The notes beneath the pieces are model-generated. The model did no database searches and had not been told where the DNA came from. It saw nothing but the letters and a program-made list of their open reading frames with translations. A DNA stretch of 64,000 bases, taken from Mycolicibacterium helvum (GTDB taxonomy: Bacteria; Actinomycetota; Actinomycetes; Mycobacteriales; Mycobacteriaceae). Every line of letters starts with the position of its first letter. Position 1 is the stretch's first letter. The stretch covers positions 5,456,001 through 5,520,000 of the forward strand of contig NZ_AP022596.1 of the NCBI RefSeq assembly GCF_010731895.1. Direction: 5' to 3'. Made by a program: the position numbers and the translations under genes. Positions 41,564 through 50,217 of the stretch are shown one piece after another.

Positions 41564-41701
41564 TATCGGTGGTGAAAACTGGTTCTTAACAGAGTTTTAG
41601 CCGCCGCTCCCGGTCACCTTAGATTTGCCGCATAGCGTACGAGTCAGGTTGAGGCAGCCGACAGGCCGCCACACACGCAACATGACCGAATGGAGCAGCC
41701 C

Positions 41702-42133
41702 ATGACGAGCTTCACGTCACGGTACGGAAACCCCATCGTCGATTACCGGGGCGCCCATATCCGAGCACACTCCCGCCATGTGGCCACCGTCGTCGCGGTC
41801 AGCGGGCGCATCGATTCGGCCAACCTCGATCACGTCGCCGACTTCGCGAAGAAGCTGGTCCTCGCCGACAAGCCCTTCGTTCTGGACCTGTCCGGCGTGA
41901 GCTCGTTTACTCCGCAATCGATTCGTTTGCTGTGCGATATCGACGACATCTGCAACTCGGTGGGAGTGGAGTGGGCCGTCGTGGGCAGTGACGCGGTGAA
42001 CCGCCGTCTCCGCCGGGACAGCGACGTTGTCTTCCCGGTCGTCGGTTCGGTCGCCGAGGCCGAGCACGAGTTCGACGACGCGATTCTGAATCGCCGCCGC
42101 TTTCTGCTGCCTCTGCTGAGCAAGACCGCTTAA
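41702..42133 (+). CDS. STAS-domain protein (anti-sigma-factor-antagonist-like)
   Basis: 143 aa from the second ATG, preceded by GGAG; the first ATG is four codons upstream. STAS fold: VATVVAVSGRIDSANLDHV, KPFVLDLSGVSSFTPQSIRLLCDI, VEWAVVG. In SpoIIAA-type proteins a phosphorylated Ser follows the Asp of the DSSG motif; here the aligned stretch reads TPQS and the phospho-Ser position appears to be Gln. It may then bind its partner without the usual switch. No anti-sigma kinase gene is adjacent. Confidence 0.75.
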   Translation: MTSFTSRYGNPIVDYRGAHIRAHSRHVATVVAVSGRIDSANLDHVADFAKKLVLADKPFVLDLSGVSSFTPQSIRLLCDIDDICNSVGVEWAVVGSDAVNRRLRRDSDVVFPVVGSVAEAEHEFDDAILNRRRFLLPLLSKTA

Positions 42134-42171
42134 TAGATTTTGACGGTTAGGTCGGCTAGGCATCGCCGGGT

Positions 42172-42177
42172 TACCCT
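42172..42177 (+). promoter_or_regulatory. -10 box, leaderless start of exported protein gene
   Basis: TACCCT ends 7 nt before the GTG at 42185. Confidence 0.45.
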
Positions 42178-42184
42178 GGTTGAC

Positions 42185-42763
42185 GTGCGTCTATTTACAA
42201 TAGTGCTCACTGTCGGTGCGCTGGCGGTAGGAGCTGGGGCGGGTATCGCGACGGCCGACCCCACCACTACCCCGGCGCCCGCACCTGCACCGACGACTTC
42301 CGATGCGCCGACGGGGCCTGCCCCGGGACCGACATCGTCGCCGGCTTCCCCGGCACCGACGTCGTCCCCTGGGGCGACCTCGTCCCCCGCGCCGACTCCG
42401 GCGGGTGGGCCCAAGAGCTCGATGGACTCCGACGGCACTTACAAGGTCGGCGTCGACATCGTGCCCGGAACGTACGCCACGGCGGGACCGGTCGAGGGTG
42501 GCGCCTGCTACTGGAAGCGGGTCGGCGGACCCGACGGCCAGACCAACTTGGACAACGGGCTGACCAAGAAGGCACAGGTCCAGCAGATCGATCCCGGTGA
42601 CGCCACCTTCAAGACCGACGGTTGTCAGCCGTGGACGCTGACCGATGCTCAGCCGCCGGCTGCACCGGGACCGCTGATGTCACAACTTCAGCTGCGCCAC
42701 TACCTCGACCAGCTCAACGGGATGTCCGGGGCGTCCGGCAACGGGCAGCTGCCGCCCTACTGA
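42185..42763 (+). CDS. exported protein with Pro/Ser-rich linker
   Basis: 192 aa from GTG. Signal peptide about 1-24 (GIATA-DP). A long low-complexity Pro/Ala/Ser/Thr linker (about 25-77) leads to a globular part with DGTYKVGVDIVPGTYATAGP, CYWKRVGG and DGCQPW, a pattern seen in small actinobacterial secreted proteins that follow a cell-wall linker. One disulfide is likely. Function unknown. Convergent with the GGDEF-EAL gene. Confidence 0.7.
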   Translation: MRLFTIVLTVGALAVGAGAGIATADPTTTPAPAPAPTTSDAPTGPAPGPTSSPASPAPTSSPGATSSPAPTPAGGPKSSMDSDGTYKVGVDIVPGTYATAGPVEGGACYWKRVGGPDGQTNLDNGLTKKAQVQQIDPGDATFKTDGCQPWTLTDAQPPAAPGPLMSQLQLRHYLDQLNGMSGASGNGQLPPY

Positions 42764-42780
42764 GTGCCTGACTGACCGCA

Positions 42781-45129
42781 TCAATGCGATCTGCCCGTGG
42801 ACGAGAGCCAGGGCGGATTGGCGAGCATCGGGAGAAGCTCGTCGAGCTCTTTTGGTCGGCTGAAGTAGTAGCCCTGCCCAAAGTCGCAGCGATACTCGCG
42901 GAGCTGTTCGAGGGTGTCGCGACGCTCGATGCCTTCTGCAACGGTCGCCATCCCCAGTTCGTGGGCGAGGTTCATCACTGCCCTGACCACCGCCGCCGCC
43001 CGCGGGTCGTTGGTGACCGGGGCGATGAAGTGCCGGTTGAGTTTTACGTGGTCGATGGGCAGGTCTCGAAGGTAGGAAAGCGACGAGTAGCCACTGCCGA
43101 AGTCGTCGATGGCGATCCGGATTCCGCATGCCCGTAGGTCGTGCAGCACGAGCTTGGTCTGCTCCGGGCCATTGAGAAGGAAGTCCTCGGTGATCTCGAT
43201 GATCAGTGAGGAGGAATCGAGGCCGCGCGCCGCCAGCGCGGCCGCGACCGTGGCCACAAGTCTCAGGGTGGTCAGCGAAGGGGCCGAGACATTGACCGCA
43301 ACCGGAACGTCGAAGCCGCTGGTGTGCCACCGACGCGCGCCGTCCAGGGCCTTGTTGACCACGAGATCGGTGACCGCTCCCATTAATCCGTGTCTACGGA
43401 CCAGCGGCAGGAACTCGTCGGGCGCCAACACGCCGCGCCTGGGGTGCGGCCAGCGGACCAACGCCTCAACCGCCACGATCTCGAGCGTGCGCAGATCAAC
43501 CTTGGGCTGGTACACCAGTGCCAGTTCGCCCTGATCGATCGCTCGCCGAAGCTCGCCCAGTAGCTGGACCCCGTGAGTCCGCTCGCCATCGGCACCGGAG
43601 CCGGAGTCCGAATGCGTGGTGCCGGTACCGAAGAACTCCGCTTCCATCTCGGGGGCGAAGGTGTGGACGCCGGCGACTCGGGACGTCTTGGCCGCGTCCA
43701 GGGCGATGGCTGCGCGTTTGAGAAGCTCGGCGGTGGTGATCTCGTGGTCGTCGCGCTCGGCGAGGGCAAGTCCGAAACTTGGCCGGGCGATCAACTCGCG
43801 GTCGCCGAGGACGAACGGACGGTCGAATGCCTCGGCCACCCGATTGGCGATGACCTGAGCCTGACCGGGGCTGCCCTCGATGAGGACCGCGAACTCGTCG
43901 CCGCCGAACCGCGCGACCGTGTCACCCGTACGCACGGTCGCGACGAGCCGTTCGGCGACCAGCATGAGAAGCACGTCGCCGGCGCCGTGACCCAGAGTGT
44001 CGTTGACCATTTTGAAGTCATCGAGGTCGAGTGCCATGACCCCTACCGATGACCCATCGCGATGGCGGATCTGCATCGCATGCCCGACCCGGTCGACGAA
44101 GACCGCGCGATTGGCCAGACCGGTCAGCGGGTCCCGCAGTGCCTGGCGGGTCACAGCGGTGAACAATCGTCGGTTCTCGGCGACGACGATCAGCTGGCGT
44201 GCCAGAAACGCAATGATGAGCAGCGCACCCGCGGTTGCCAGCGGTCCCCGCACCCCGTCATCCGGGGGTTCGGAGAAGGTGGCGACCGCGGATGCCGCCG
44301 CCACCGGCACGAACGGCAGGAAGACCGACGCCGGCGAAGGCGGCCGCGCGATGACGGTGTCTCTGCGCGCGTGGGACGGCCCGGTGACGGCGGCAGCGAT
44401 GCACAACAGCAGCCCGGCCAGCCAGCCAACCGTGACGATCTGATAGTCGAGTGTTTTCCGAGCCGCGAACAAATGGATGACGACATCGTTGGTCAGCGCG
44501 ATGCAGAGGCTGGCCAGTGCGATCAAACCTATCGTCATGCGTTGACCCGGCTGCGCATGCAGATACACCAGCACCGCAACCGTGATGACCACTGCGTCGA
44601 GGATCGGGTACGTCATCGACGCGGCCAACGGAACGGGTTCGGCGGCCTGGGAACGGTCGATGTCTCCCAAGACCTGGGCCCAGAGCACGATCACGATCGA
44701 ACCGGCGACCACCACCCCGTCGAGTAGCACTCGGATGCGTGTTGTCGTGCTCAAGCCGGTACTCAGTAACAGCAAAGCCGCACAGGCCCCAGCGGGCAGC
44801 AATGCCCGGATCAGATCAGCGGCCGGAGAGAACGCAGTGGTGTGTCCCGCAAGGGCGTACCAAGCGCGGGCCCCGATCCCAACGGCGAACCCGCCGAGTC
44901 CGAATGCCAGCGACAGCCACGCGGCCCGAATGACCCCGCCGGTCAGAGTCGCGGCTCGTAGCGTGGCTACTGTGGCCGCTACGGCAGCGAGCAAGAGTGC
45001 GAATCTGACGGCAGTGACAGTCGAATCGGCCGGCGTATCCCACAATGCAAAAGCGGTAAGTGCCAGTAATCCAGCCCCAGCCGAGGTCGCGCCGAAGGTT
45101 GCCCTGCCACTGGTGTGCAGCATGTGCAC
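42781..45129 (-). CDS. membrane GGDEF-EAL protein (bifunctional c-di-GMP synthase/phosphodiesterase)
   Basis: 782 aa. An N-terminal sensor of about eight membrane helices (1-310) precedes GGDEF (about 325-485) with intact RFGGDEFAVL (409-413) and NDTLGHGAGD, then EAL (about 520-770) with EAL at 555-557, VNVSAPSL, EITEDF, IDDFGSGYSSLSYLRDLPID and AEGIE. Both catalytic sets look complete, so it can in principle both make and hydrolyse c-di-GMP. No CSS or other known sensor signature. The gene has no operon partner and a 349-nt gap lies upstream. Confidence 0.9.
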   Translation of the reverse strand: MHMLHTSGRATFGATSAGAGLLALTAFALWDTPADSTVTAVRFALLLAAVAATVATLRAATLTGGVIRAAWLSLAFGLGGFAVGIGARAWYALAGHTTAFSPAADLIRALLPAGACAALLLLSTGLSTTTRIRVLLDGVVVAGSIVIVLWAQVLGDIDRSQAAEPVPLAASMTYPILDAVVITVAVLVYLHAQPGQRMTIGLIALASLCIALTNDVVIHLFAARKTLDYQIVTVGWLAGLLLCIAAAVTGPSHARRDTVIARPPSPASVFLPFVPVAAASAVATFSEPPDDGVRGPLATAGALLIIAFLARQLIVVAENRRLFTAVTRQALRDPLTGLANRAVFVDRVGHAMQIRHRDGSSVGVMALDLDDFKMVNDTLGHGAGDVLLMLVAERLVATVRTGDTVARFGGDEFAVLIEGSPGQAQVIANRVAEAFDRPFVLGDRELIARPSFGLALAERDDHEITTAELLKRAAIALDAAKTSRVAGVHTFAPEMEAEFFGTGTTHSDSGSGADGERTHGVQLLGELRRAIDQGELALVYQPKVDLRTLEIVAVEALVRWPHPRRGVLAPDEFLPLVRRHGLMGAVTDLVVNKALDGARRWHTSGFDVPVAVNVSAPSLTTLRLVATVAAALAARGLDSSSLIIEITEDFLLNGPEQTKLVLHDLRACGIRIAIDDFGSGYSSLSYLRDLPIDHVKLNRHFIAPVTNDPRAAAVVRAVMNLAHELGMATVAEGIERRDTLEQLREYRCDFGQGYYFSRPKELDELLPMLANPPWLSSTGRSH

Positions 45130-45478
45130 CAGCCCCCCAAGCGTCGAGAAAACAAGGACGCGCCAGCGCAGAGTAGCAAACTATGGTTCAGCCATCGGAT
45201 CGTTTGAGTGAAGCAACGCGGATTGACCAGCGCTGCAACACTGGCTCGCAGATGCTGATGCCGCATGGGTGCTGAATCGCCAAACATTTTGAGCAGCAAT
45301 TGATTAACGAGTCCGGCCGGATCAAGCTCGCGCTGTTCAAGGGAGATCTTGTGCGATCGTAGGCGGGTGCCCTCGGTTTCATCATCGCGTCATGCCGATG
45401 ACGAACACCGTGGTCGGCTACCTGACATGTCTGACGGCCGGGCCGATCACCGCTTAGGCAATTGCGTCGAGAATTCCA
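45130..45478. other. 349-nt stretch without a supported gene
   Basis: It lies upstream of the GGDEF-EAL gene and downstream of YeiH. Open frames of 60-106 codons exist on the minus strand but start inside other genes or lack an RBS and family resemblance. It probably holds the GGDEF-EAL promoter. I saw no hairpin or repeat that stands out. Confidence 0.5.
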
Positions 45479-46597
45479 CTAGGTGGCGCCGACCCCCCAG
45501 TGCAGCACCCGCGAGGTGACCAGCACCAACCCGAGCGACACCACGGCCACCACGACCAGCCCGATGACCGCAACGATCAGCGGTCGCCATCCGGTGCGAG
45601 CCAGCTCGCGAAAGTTGGTGTTGAGCCCCACGCCAGCGAAGGTCAGCAGAAACGCCCATTTCGAAACGTTGCCCAGGTTGGTGACCTGACCCTTGGTCAG
45701 CCAACCGGCGGTGGCGATCGCCGACACCGCCAGGAAGCCCAGCACGAACTTGGGGAACTTTTCCCAGACGAACCTGGCCTTGGCGCCGAACCCGGGCGCG
45801 ATCTCGTCGGCTTCGCCGCGGGCGGCCCAGTACAGCGCGAAACCCAGGACCACGAACCCGATCAATGCGTTTCGCACGGACTTCACCAACACAGCAAGCT
45901 TGCCGGCCTCATCGGAGAACAGGTACCCGGTCGCGGTGGTCTCGGCGGTGTTGTCGACGGCCAGACCGGCCCACAAGCCGAACTCATGGTCGGATAGGCC
46001 CAGAGCGTGGCCTAGCACGGGCAGTGTGAACAGGGCGACGGCCCCCAGCGCCAGGATCGCCGCGATCGCGTAGCTGACATCGGAGTTGCGGGCCCGGATC
46101 GCGCCCTTGGCCGCGACGATGGCCGACACTCCGCAGATCGAAGTACCGATGGCCAGCAGCGAACCCAACTTGCCCGACAGACCGAACAGTCGCGCCGCCA
46201 GCAGGATGATTCCGCCCGCGATGGCCATGTCCAGCAGGATCTGCACCAGCGAAATCCCGCCCAGCTTGACGATGTCGCCCAGCACGAATCGGGCACCGAG
46301 CGCCACGATGCCGATCTTCAACCAGAACTCGTAGGTCTGCACGCCCGGGCGGAAGATCCGGTGCACACCGACGGTGTTGGTGATCAGCAGGCCGATCACG
46401 ATGGCCCACAACACGTATTCGATATCGGGAACCGTCCAATGTTCCTTCTTGGCAAGCAGATTCCACCAGATCTGGGCGTACTTGCCCAGTAGGCCGATCC
46501 CGATCAGCAGCAGCACGCCTGGGACGTAGTCCAGCAGGTTGCGGCTGGTGAAGATCGGCTGTTCCTCGGAAGTCTGTGCGACGTCAGTTGTGCTCAT
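45479..46597 (-). CDS. YeiH/UPF0324-family putative sulfate exporter
   Basis: 372 aa with about ten membrane helices. Family patterns: [50 protein letters not shown] and [16 protein letters not shown], a proposed substrate region. YeiH proteins are believed to export sulfate or related anions. A 46-aa single-helix protein gene ends 4 nt upstream, and the YeiH start has only a weak RBS, so translation is likely coupled. Confidence 0.85.
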   Translation of the reverse strand: MSTTDVAQTSEEQPIFTSRNLLDYVPGVLLLIGIGLLGKYAQIWWNLLAKKEHWTVPDIEYVLWAIVIGLLITNTVGVHRIFRPGVQTYEFWLKIGIVALGARFVLGDIVKLGGISLVQILLDMAIAGGIILLAARLFGLSGKLGSLLAIGTSICGVSAIVAAKGAIRARNSDVSYAIAAILALGAVALFTLPVLGHALGLSDHEFGLWAGLAVDNTAETTATGYLFSDEAGKLAVLVKSVRNALIGFVVLGFALYWAARGEADEIAPGFGAKARFVWEKFPKFVLGFLAVSAIATAGWLTKGQVTNLGNVSKWAFLLTFAGVGLNTNFRELARTGWRPLIVAVIGLVVVAVVSLGLVLVTSRVLHWGVGAT

Positions 46598-46601
46598 GGG
46601 G

Positions 46602-46742
46602 TCACCACGGAATCTTGGGAAGGAGACCCGCGACGGCGAGGACGACGAAGACGCCCGCGACGATGGTCGCCCACCAATCGATGCCGATCGACAACCGATC
46701 CCGGCGGGTGTCTCCCCTGCCGGGCTCTATGGATTCCGCCAC
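46602..46742 (-). CDS. 46-aa single-helix membrane protein upstream of YeiH
   Basis: GTG start with an excellent RBS (GGGGAGG, spacing 5). The N-terminal 20 residues are charged ([11 protein letters not shown]), followed by one helix (about 22-42, [19 protein letters not shown]) and a KIPW end. Its stop is 4 nt before the exporter ATG. The small size and tight coupling suggest an accessory subunit or a translational leader. No family recognised. Confidence 0.75.
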   Translation of the reverse strand: MAESIEPGRGDTRRDRLSIGIDWWATIVAGVFVVLAVAGLLPKIPW

Positions 46743-46839
46743 GGTTACCTCCCCGCTCGCGCTACATGTATGTCGCCGATGTTGGCGCTCGGGCGCCGGG
46801 CTGACCAGCAATGCGCTCGCGGTGATTTTCTCCGGGCGG

Positions 46840-47634
46840 CTACTTGGCGGTGGCCGGCGTCGCGGGTAGCGGCGGCGGGCAGGAATCGTGATCCTGCAGC
46901 TCCTCGCCCCCCGCGCCAGACTGGGCGTCGGCCCGGTCGGCCAGCATGACGAAGCCGGGTCGGCCCGCCGGGTCGGTGGCACCGACCACCACCAGCGTGT
47001 GCAATCCCATATCGGCCCGTGCTCCCTGGAGACCGTTGGCGAGCAGGACGAACGGGTTGGCGTCCAGATCGGCACCATTGATCGCCATCGCCCAGTAGGT
47101 GTGGCCGACCAACGGAACCGCAAGCGGTGCCCACGCCGGCCCGATGGCAGCGGCCGCCGACTGCAGCGCGTCGTGGACATCGGCACGCACGCAGTCGATA
47201 TGGATGTGCAGCTGGTTCTGGGTTCGCGCCACCGCCGAGTTGATCGCCAGGCTCATCCAGTCCCGCGCGATCGTTCCGCCGGCTTTCTGTTCGACGAACG
47301 ACCGGGCCTGCCATGCCGCGCCGAAGTAGTTCGTCGCACCGGAGTTCAGCAGTGCCGGGCTTTCGATCCCGGCGATGCGCGCGGTGGGGATCAGCAGATA
47401 CTGCCGATCACCGACCGCATCTTTGAACACCGCATAGCCGTGGTTCTCGCCCCCGCTGAGATCGACACGGGAACACGGTGCCGGGTCGTGCTGCTGGCGC
47501 TCGTCGACGATGCAGCGGTCGTGGACGATCGTCCAGAGTGCGTTCGGGTCAGCGTCGGCGGTGGCCGCGCCCAGCAGACCCAACGCGAGTGCCGCCGCCA
47601 GTGGTGCACTGCAACGCAGGTGTCGCACGGCCAC
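46840..47634 (-). CDS. cdh: CDP-diacylglycerol pyrophosphatase
   Basis: 264 aa with signal peptide about 1-28 (ADA-DP). The Cdh pattern is clear: LWTIVHDRCIVDE, YLLIPTARIAGIESP, and the HIT-like active-site stretch QNQLHIHIDCVR. Cdh cleaves CDP-diacylglycerol to phosphatidate and CMP at the outer side of the membrane. Homologous to M. tuberculosis Rv2289. The C-terminus is Pro-rich. Stands alone on this strand. Confidence 0.88.
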   Translation of the reverse strand: MAVRHLRCSAPLAAALALGLLGAATADADPNALWTIVHDRCIVDERQQHDPAPCSRVDLSGGENHGYAVFKDAVGDRQYLLIPTARIAGIESPALLNSGATNYFGAAWQARSFVEQKAGGTIARDWMSLAINSAVARTQNQLHIHIDCVRADVHDALQSAAAAIGPAWAPLAVPLVGHTYWAMAINGADLDANPFVLLANGLQGARADMGLHTLVVVGATDPAGRPGFVMLADRADAQSGAGGEELQDHDSCPPPLPATPATAK

Positions 47635-47710
47635 ACCCTACGGCGGCAGCGAGAGCACACCACCCCTCACCCGGCGAAGCCGCATCTGCGGATCTAAACC
47701 GAGGTATGGT

Positions 47711-47722
47711 CCGCAGCTGCGG
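47711..47722. promoter_or_regulatory. palindrome upstream of the HTH-TOBE/modA operon
   Basis: CCGCAGCTGCGG is a perfect 12-bp palindrome 23 nt before the GTG. The octamer CTGCGGAT occurs inside it and again at 47686-47693. Candidate binding site for the HTH-TOBE protein. Confidence 0.4.
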
Positions 47723-47733
47723 ATGCAATCGGA

Positions 47734-47739
47734 TACCAT
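47734..47739 (+). promoter_or_regulatory. -10 box, leaderless start of HTH-TOBE gene
   Basis: TACCAT ends 6 nt before the GTG; the palindrome lies in the spacer/-35 region. Confidence 0.5.
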
Positions 47740-47745
47740 TCGGCC

Positions 47746-48150
47746 GTGCCGATGCTGCGGGTTCGGGAGGCCGCCGAGTTGCTCGGCGTCAGTGACGACA
47801 CGATCCGGCGCTGGATCGAGGACGGCAACCTTCCCACGGGCAGTGACCAATCCGGCCGCAAGACCGTCGACGGAGCTGCGCTCGCCGCCTACTCCAGCAA
47901 GAACGCCGCCGCAACTCCGAAAGACCCGTTGTCCGTCGCCAGTTCGGCACGCAATCGGTTCGCCGGCCTGGTTACCCGGGTGGTCGCCGACACCGTGATG
48001 GCTCAGGTCGAGATGCAGTGCGGCCCGTTCACCGTCGTCTCGCTGATGAGTACCGAGGCGGTACGCGAACTGAACCTAGAACCGGGAAGCGTCGCGGTGG
48101 CTGTCGTCAAGGCCACCACCGTCATCGTCGAAACGTCAGGAGAATCGTGA
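47746..48150 (+). CDS. HTH-TOBE molybdate-binding regulator
   Basis: 134 aa starting with GTG. N-terminal excisionase/MerR-type helix (LRVREAAELLGVSDDTIRRWIEDGNLP, 4-30) and C-terminal TOBE/Mop domain (about 65-130: SARNRFAGLVTRVVADTVMAQVEMQCGPFTVVSLMS). Mop domains bind molybdate, so this reads as a molybdate-responsive regulator. Its stop overlaps the modA start by 4 nt (GTGA), so it is made with ModA. Confidence 0.85.
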   Translation: MPMLRVREAAELLGVSDDTIRRWIEDGNLPTGSDQSGRKTVDGAALAAYSSKNAAATPKDPLSVASSARNRFAGLVTRVVADTVMAQVEMQCGPFTVVSLMSTEAVRELNLEPGSVAVAVVKATTVIVETSGES

Positions 48151-48923
48151 TCAAAGGGCTGATGCCGGCAGTGGCCGCCGGTTTGCTCATCGCCGCAAGC
48201 GCCGGCTGTGGTTCCGCGTCGCAACCGTCGTCGTCGACGACGCCGGGCCAGCAGAAGATCATGGTGTTCGCCGCCGCGTCGTTGAAGAAGACCTTCACCG
48301 CGATCGGCGATCAGTTCAGCAAGGACAATCCCGGTGCCTCGGTGGAGTTTTCGTTCGCGGGGTCATCGGATTTGGTGACCCAGCTGACCCAGGGTGCCCA
48401 CGCTGACGTCTTCGCATCCGCCGACACCAAGAACATGGACAAGGCTGCTCAGGCAGGTCTGCTGGCAGGCTCGCCGGTGAACTTCGCGTCCAACACGCTC
48501 ACAATTGCCGTCGCACCCGGGAACCCCAAGGGCATCAACGCGTTTGGCGATCTGACCAAACCGGGCCTCAACGTCGTGGTGTGCGCCCCGCAGGTACCGT
48601 GCGGATCGGCCACCCAGGCCGTGGAGGCCAAGACCGGGGTGAAGCTGACTCCGGTGAGTGAGGAGTCTTCGGTCACCGACGTGCTGAACAAGGTGACCAG
48701 CGGTCAGGCTGACGCTGGCCTGGTCTATGTCACCGACGCCGCAGCCGCCGGTGACAAGGTCAGCGCGGTATCGTTTCCCGAGGCGGCTGGCGCGGTCAAC
48801 ACCTACCCGATCGCTATCCTCAAGCAAGCCGGAAATTCAAGTTTGGCAAGCAAATTCGTTGACCTGGTGACCGGTCCGGCTGGCCAACAGATCCTGACGA
48901 AAGCCGGTTTCGGCAAACCCTGA
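48147..48923 (+). CDS. modA: molybdate-binding lipoprotein ModA
   Basis: 258 aa from GTG coupled to the preceding gene. Lipobox ASAGC (Cys21). ModA pattern: IMVFAAASLKKTFTAIGDQF, VEFSFAGSSDLVTQLTQGAHADVFASAD, NTLTIAVAPGNP, VPCGSATQAVEA, DAGLVYVTDA. It captures molybdate or tungstate for an ABC importer. The permease (modB) and ATPase (modC) that normally follow are missing here; the next gene is a phosphodiesterase. Confidence 0.9.
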   Translation: MIKGLMPAVAAGLLIAASAGCGSASQPSSSTTPGQQKIMVFAAASLKKTFTAIGDQFSKDNPGASVEFSFAGSSDLVTQLTQGAHADVFASADTKNMDKAAQAGLLAGSPVNFASNTLTIAVAPGNPKGINAFGDLTKPGLNVVVCAPQVPCGSATQAVEAKTGVKLTPVSEESSVTDVLNKVTSGQADAGLVYVTDAAAAGDKVSAVSFPEAAGAVNTYPIAILKQAGNSSLASKFVDLVTGPAGQQILTKAGFGKP

Positions 48924-48965
48924 GGCCGGAGCCGGCGACTTTGGTTCTTGTGGCAGGCTCGACGT

Positions 48966-50102
48966 GTGGACCTGCCGCACCCCGACGTTGACACTCCGCA
49001 CCTGGCCGACGTAGTGCCGTCGGTCCTGGCCGCGATGGGGGTTGCCGGCTTCGAGCCGCGCATCGGCTTGCCCGAGCCCGCGGCCGGGGCCTGCGTCCTC
49101 CTGATCGACGGTCTGGGTGCCGAACTTCTCGACGCTCACGCCGAGGACGCCCCGGTTCTGGCCGGCTTGCGCGGCCGCACCCTGCACGTGGGTTTCCCCT
49201 CCACCACCGCGGCCGGGCTCGCCGCGGTCGGTACCGGCCGCCCGTCGGGTGGTCACGGCATGGTCGGCTACTCGTTTCGGCTGCCCGACGCCGGGGTCAT
49301 CAACGCGCTGCGCTGGCGCCCTCATCCCTGGGGCGACGATCTGCGGGAGTCGGCGGTACCCGAGCAGGTGCAGCCGCTACCCACCACCTTCGAGCGGGCC
49401 GCGTCGGCGGGCATCGCTGTCAGCGTCGTCTCGGGTGCGGAGTTCACCGGCTCGGGACTCACCCGGGCGGTGCTGCGCGGTGGGCGCTACGTCGGCGTGC
49501 ATGGCCTCGGCGACCTGGCTGCTGCGGTCCGCGCGACGGTGGCCGATGGTGGCTTCTGCTACGGCTACCACGCCGACCTCGATCTCATGGGCCATCTCTA
49601 TGGCCCGGGCTCGGCGGCCTGGCGGTTGCAGTTACGGCACGTGGACCGGCTGGTGGAGTCTGTCGTCGACGGCCTGCCGCCCGGCGGCCTGCTCGCGATC
49701 GTGGCCGACCACGGCATGGTGGCCGTCGATACTGTCGGAATCGTCGACATTGACTCCGCTACAACACTTCTCGACGGTACCGCCGCTATCGGTGGTGAGC
49801 CCCGCGCCCGCCACGTTTATGTTCGCGACGGTGCGGCCGCTGACGTTCTGGCGGTATGGCGGGAGTCACTGGCCGACCATGCCTGGGTGGCGTCGCGCGA
49901 TGAAGCGATCGCCGCCGGCTGGTTCGGCGCCACCGTCGACGACCGGGTACGGCCGCGCATCGGTGACGTGGTGGCCGCCGCCAAAGGTCAAGCCGTGCTG
50001 GTGCGACGCACGATCGAGCCGATGGAGTCGGCGCTGATCGGCCACCACGGGTCGCTGACGAGCGCCGAGCAACGGGTGCCGCTCCTGCTGGCCTACGGCT
50101 GA
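48966..50102 (+). CDS. nucleotide pyrophosphatase/phosphodiesterase (alkaline phosphatase superfamily)
   Basis: 378 aa from GTG. Metal and nucleophile motifs of the NPP group: CVLLIDGLGAELL (first metal Asp), GFPSTTAAGLAAVGTG (nucleophile Thr or Ser), GYHADLDLMGHLYG (His/Asp ligands), AIVADHGMVAVD. It has no signal peptide, so it is probably cytosolic. Substrates may be nucleotide sugars or phosphodiesters. It follows modA by 42 nt and probably has its own start. Confidence 0.82.
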   Translation: MDLPHPDVDTPHLADVVPSVLAAMGVAGFEPRIGLPEPAAGACVLLIDGLGAELLDAHAEDAPVLAGLRGRTLHVGFPSTTAAGLAAVGTGRPSGGHGMVGYSFRLPDAGVINALRWRPHPWGDDLRESAVPEQVQPLPTTFERAASAGIAVSVVSGAEFTGSGLTRAVLRGGRYVGVHGLGDLAAAVRATVADGGFCYGYHADLDLMGHLYGPGSAAWRLQLRHVDRLVESVVDGLPPGGLLAIVADHGMVAVDTVGIVDIDSATTLLDGTAAIGGEPRARHVYVRDGAAADVLAVWRESLADHAWVASRDEAIAAGWFGATVDDRVRPRIGDVVAAAKGQAVLVRRTIEPMESALIGHHGSLTSAEQRVPLLLAYG

Positions 50103-50204
50103 GCCGTGTCCTGCGCGGTCAGCAGGTCGGCGGCGGGGTTGCGGTGGCCGGGAGCGTCGGACTCGCGAAGCTGGGCCGTGTGCCGATACATGTCCATGTC
50201 GAGC

Positions 50205-50210
50205 TACGGT
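50205..50210 (+). promoter_or_regulatory. -10 box, leaderless start of yaaA
   Basis: TACGGT ends 7 nt before the GTG. Confidence 0.5.
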
Positions 50211-50217
50211 CTGGGTC

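Noticed and set aside
45188..45385. 65-codon minus-strand frame in the GGDEF-EAL upstream gap
   Set aside because: No RBS, no motif, and competing frames of equal length overlap it.
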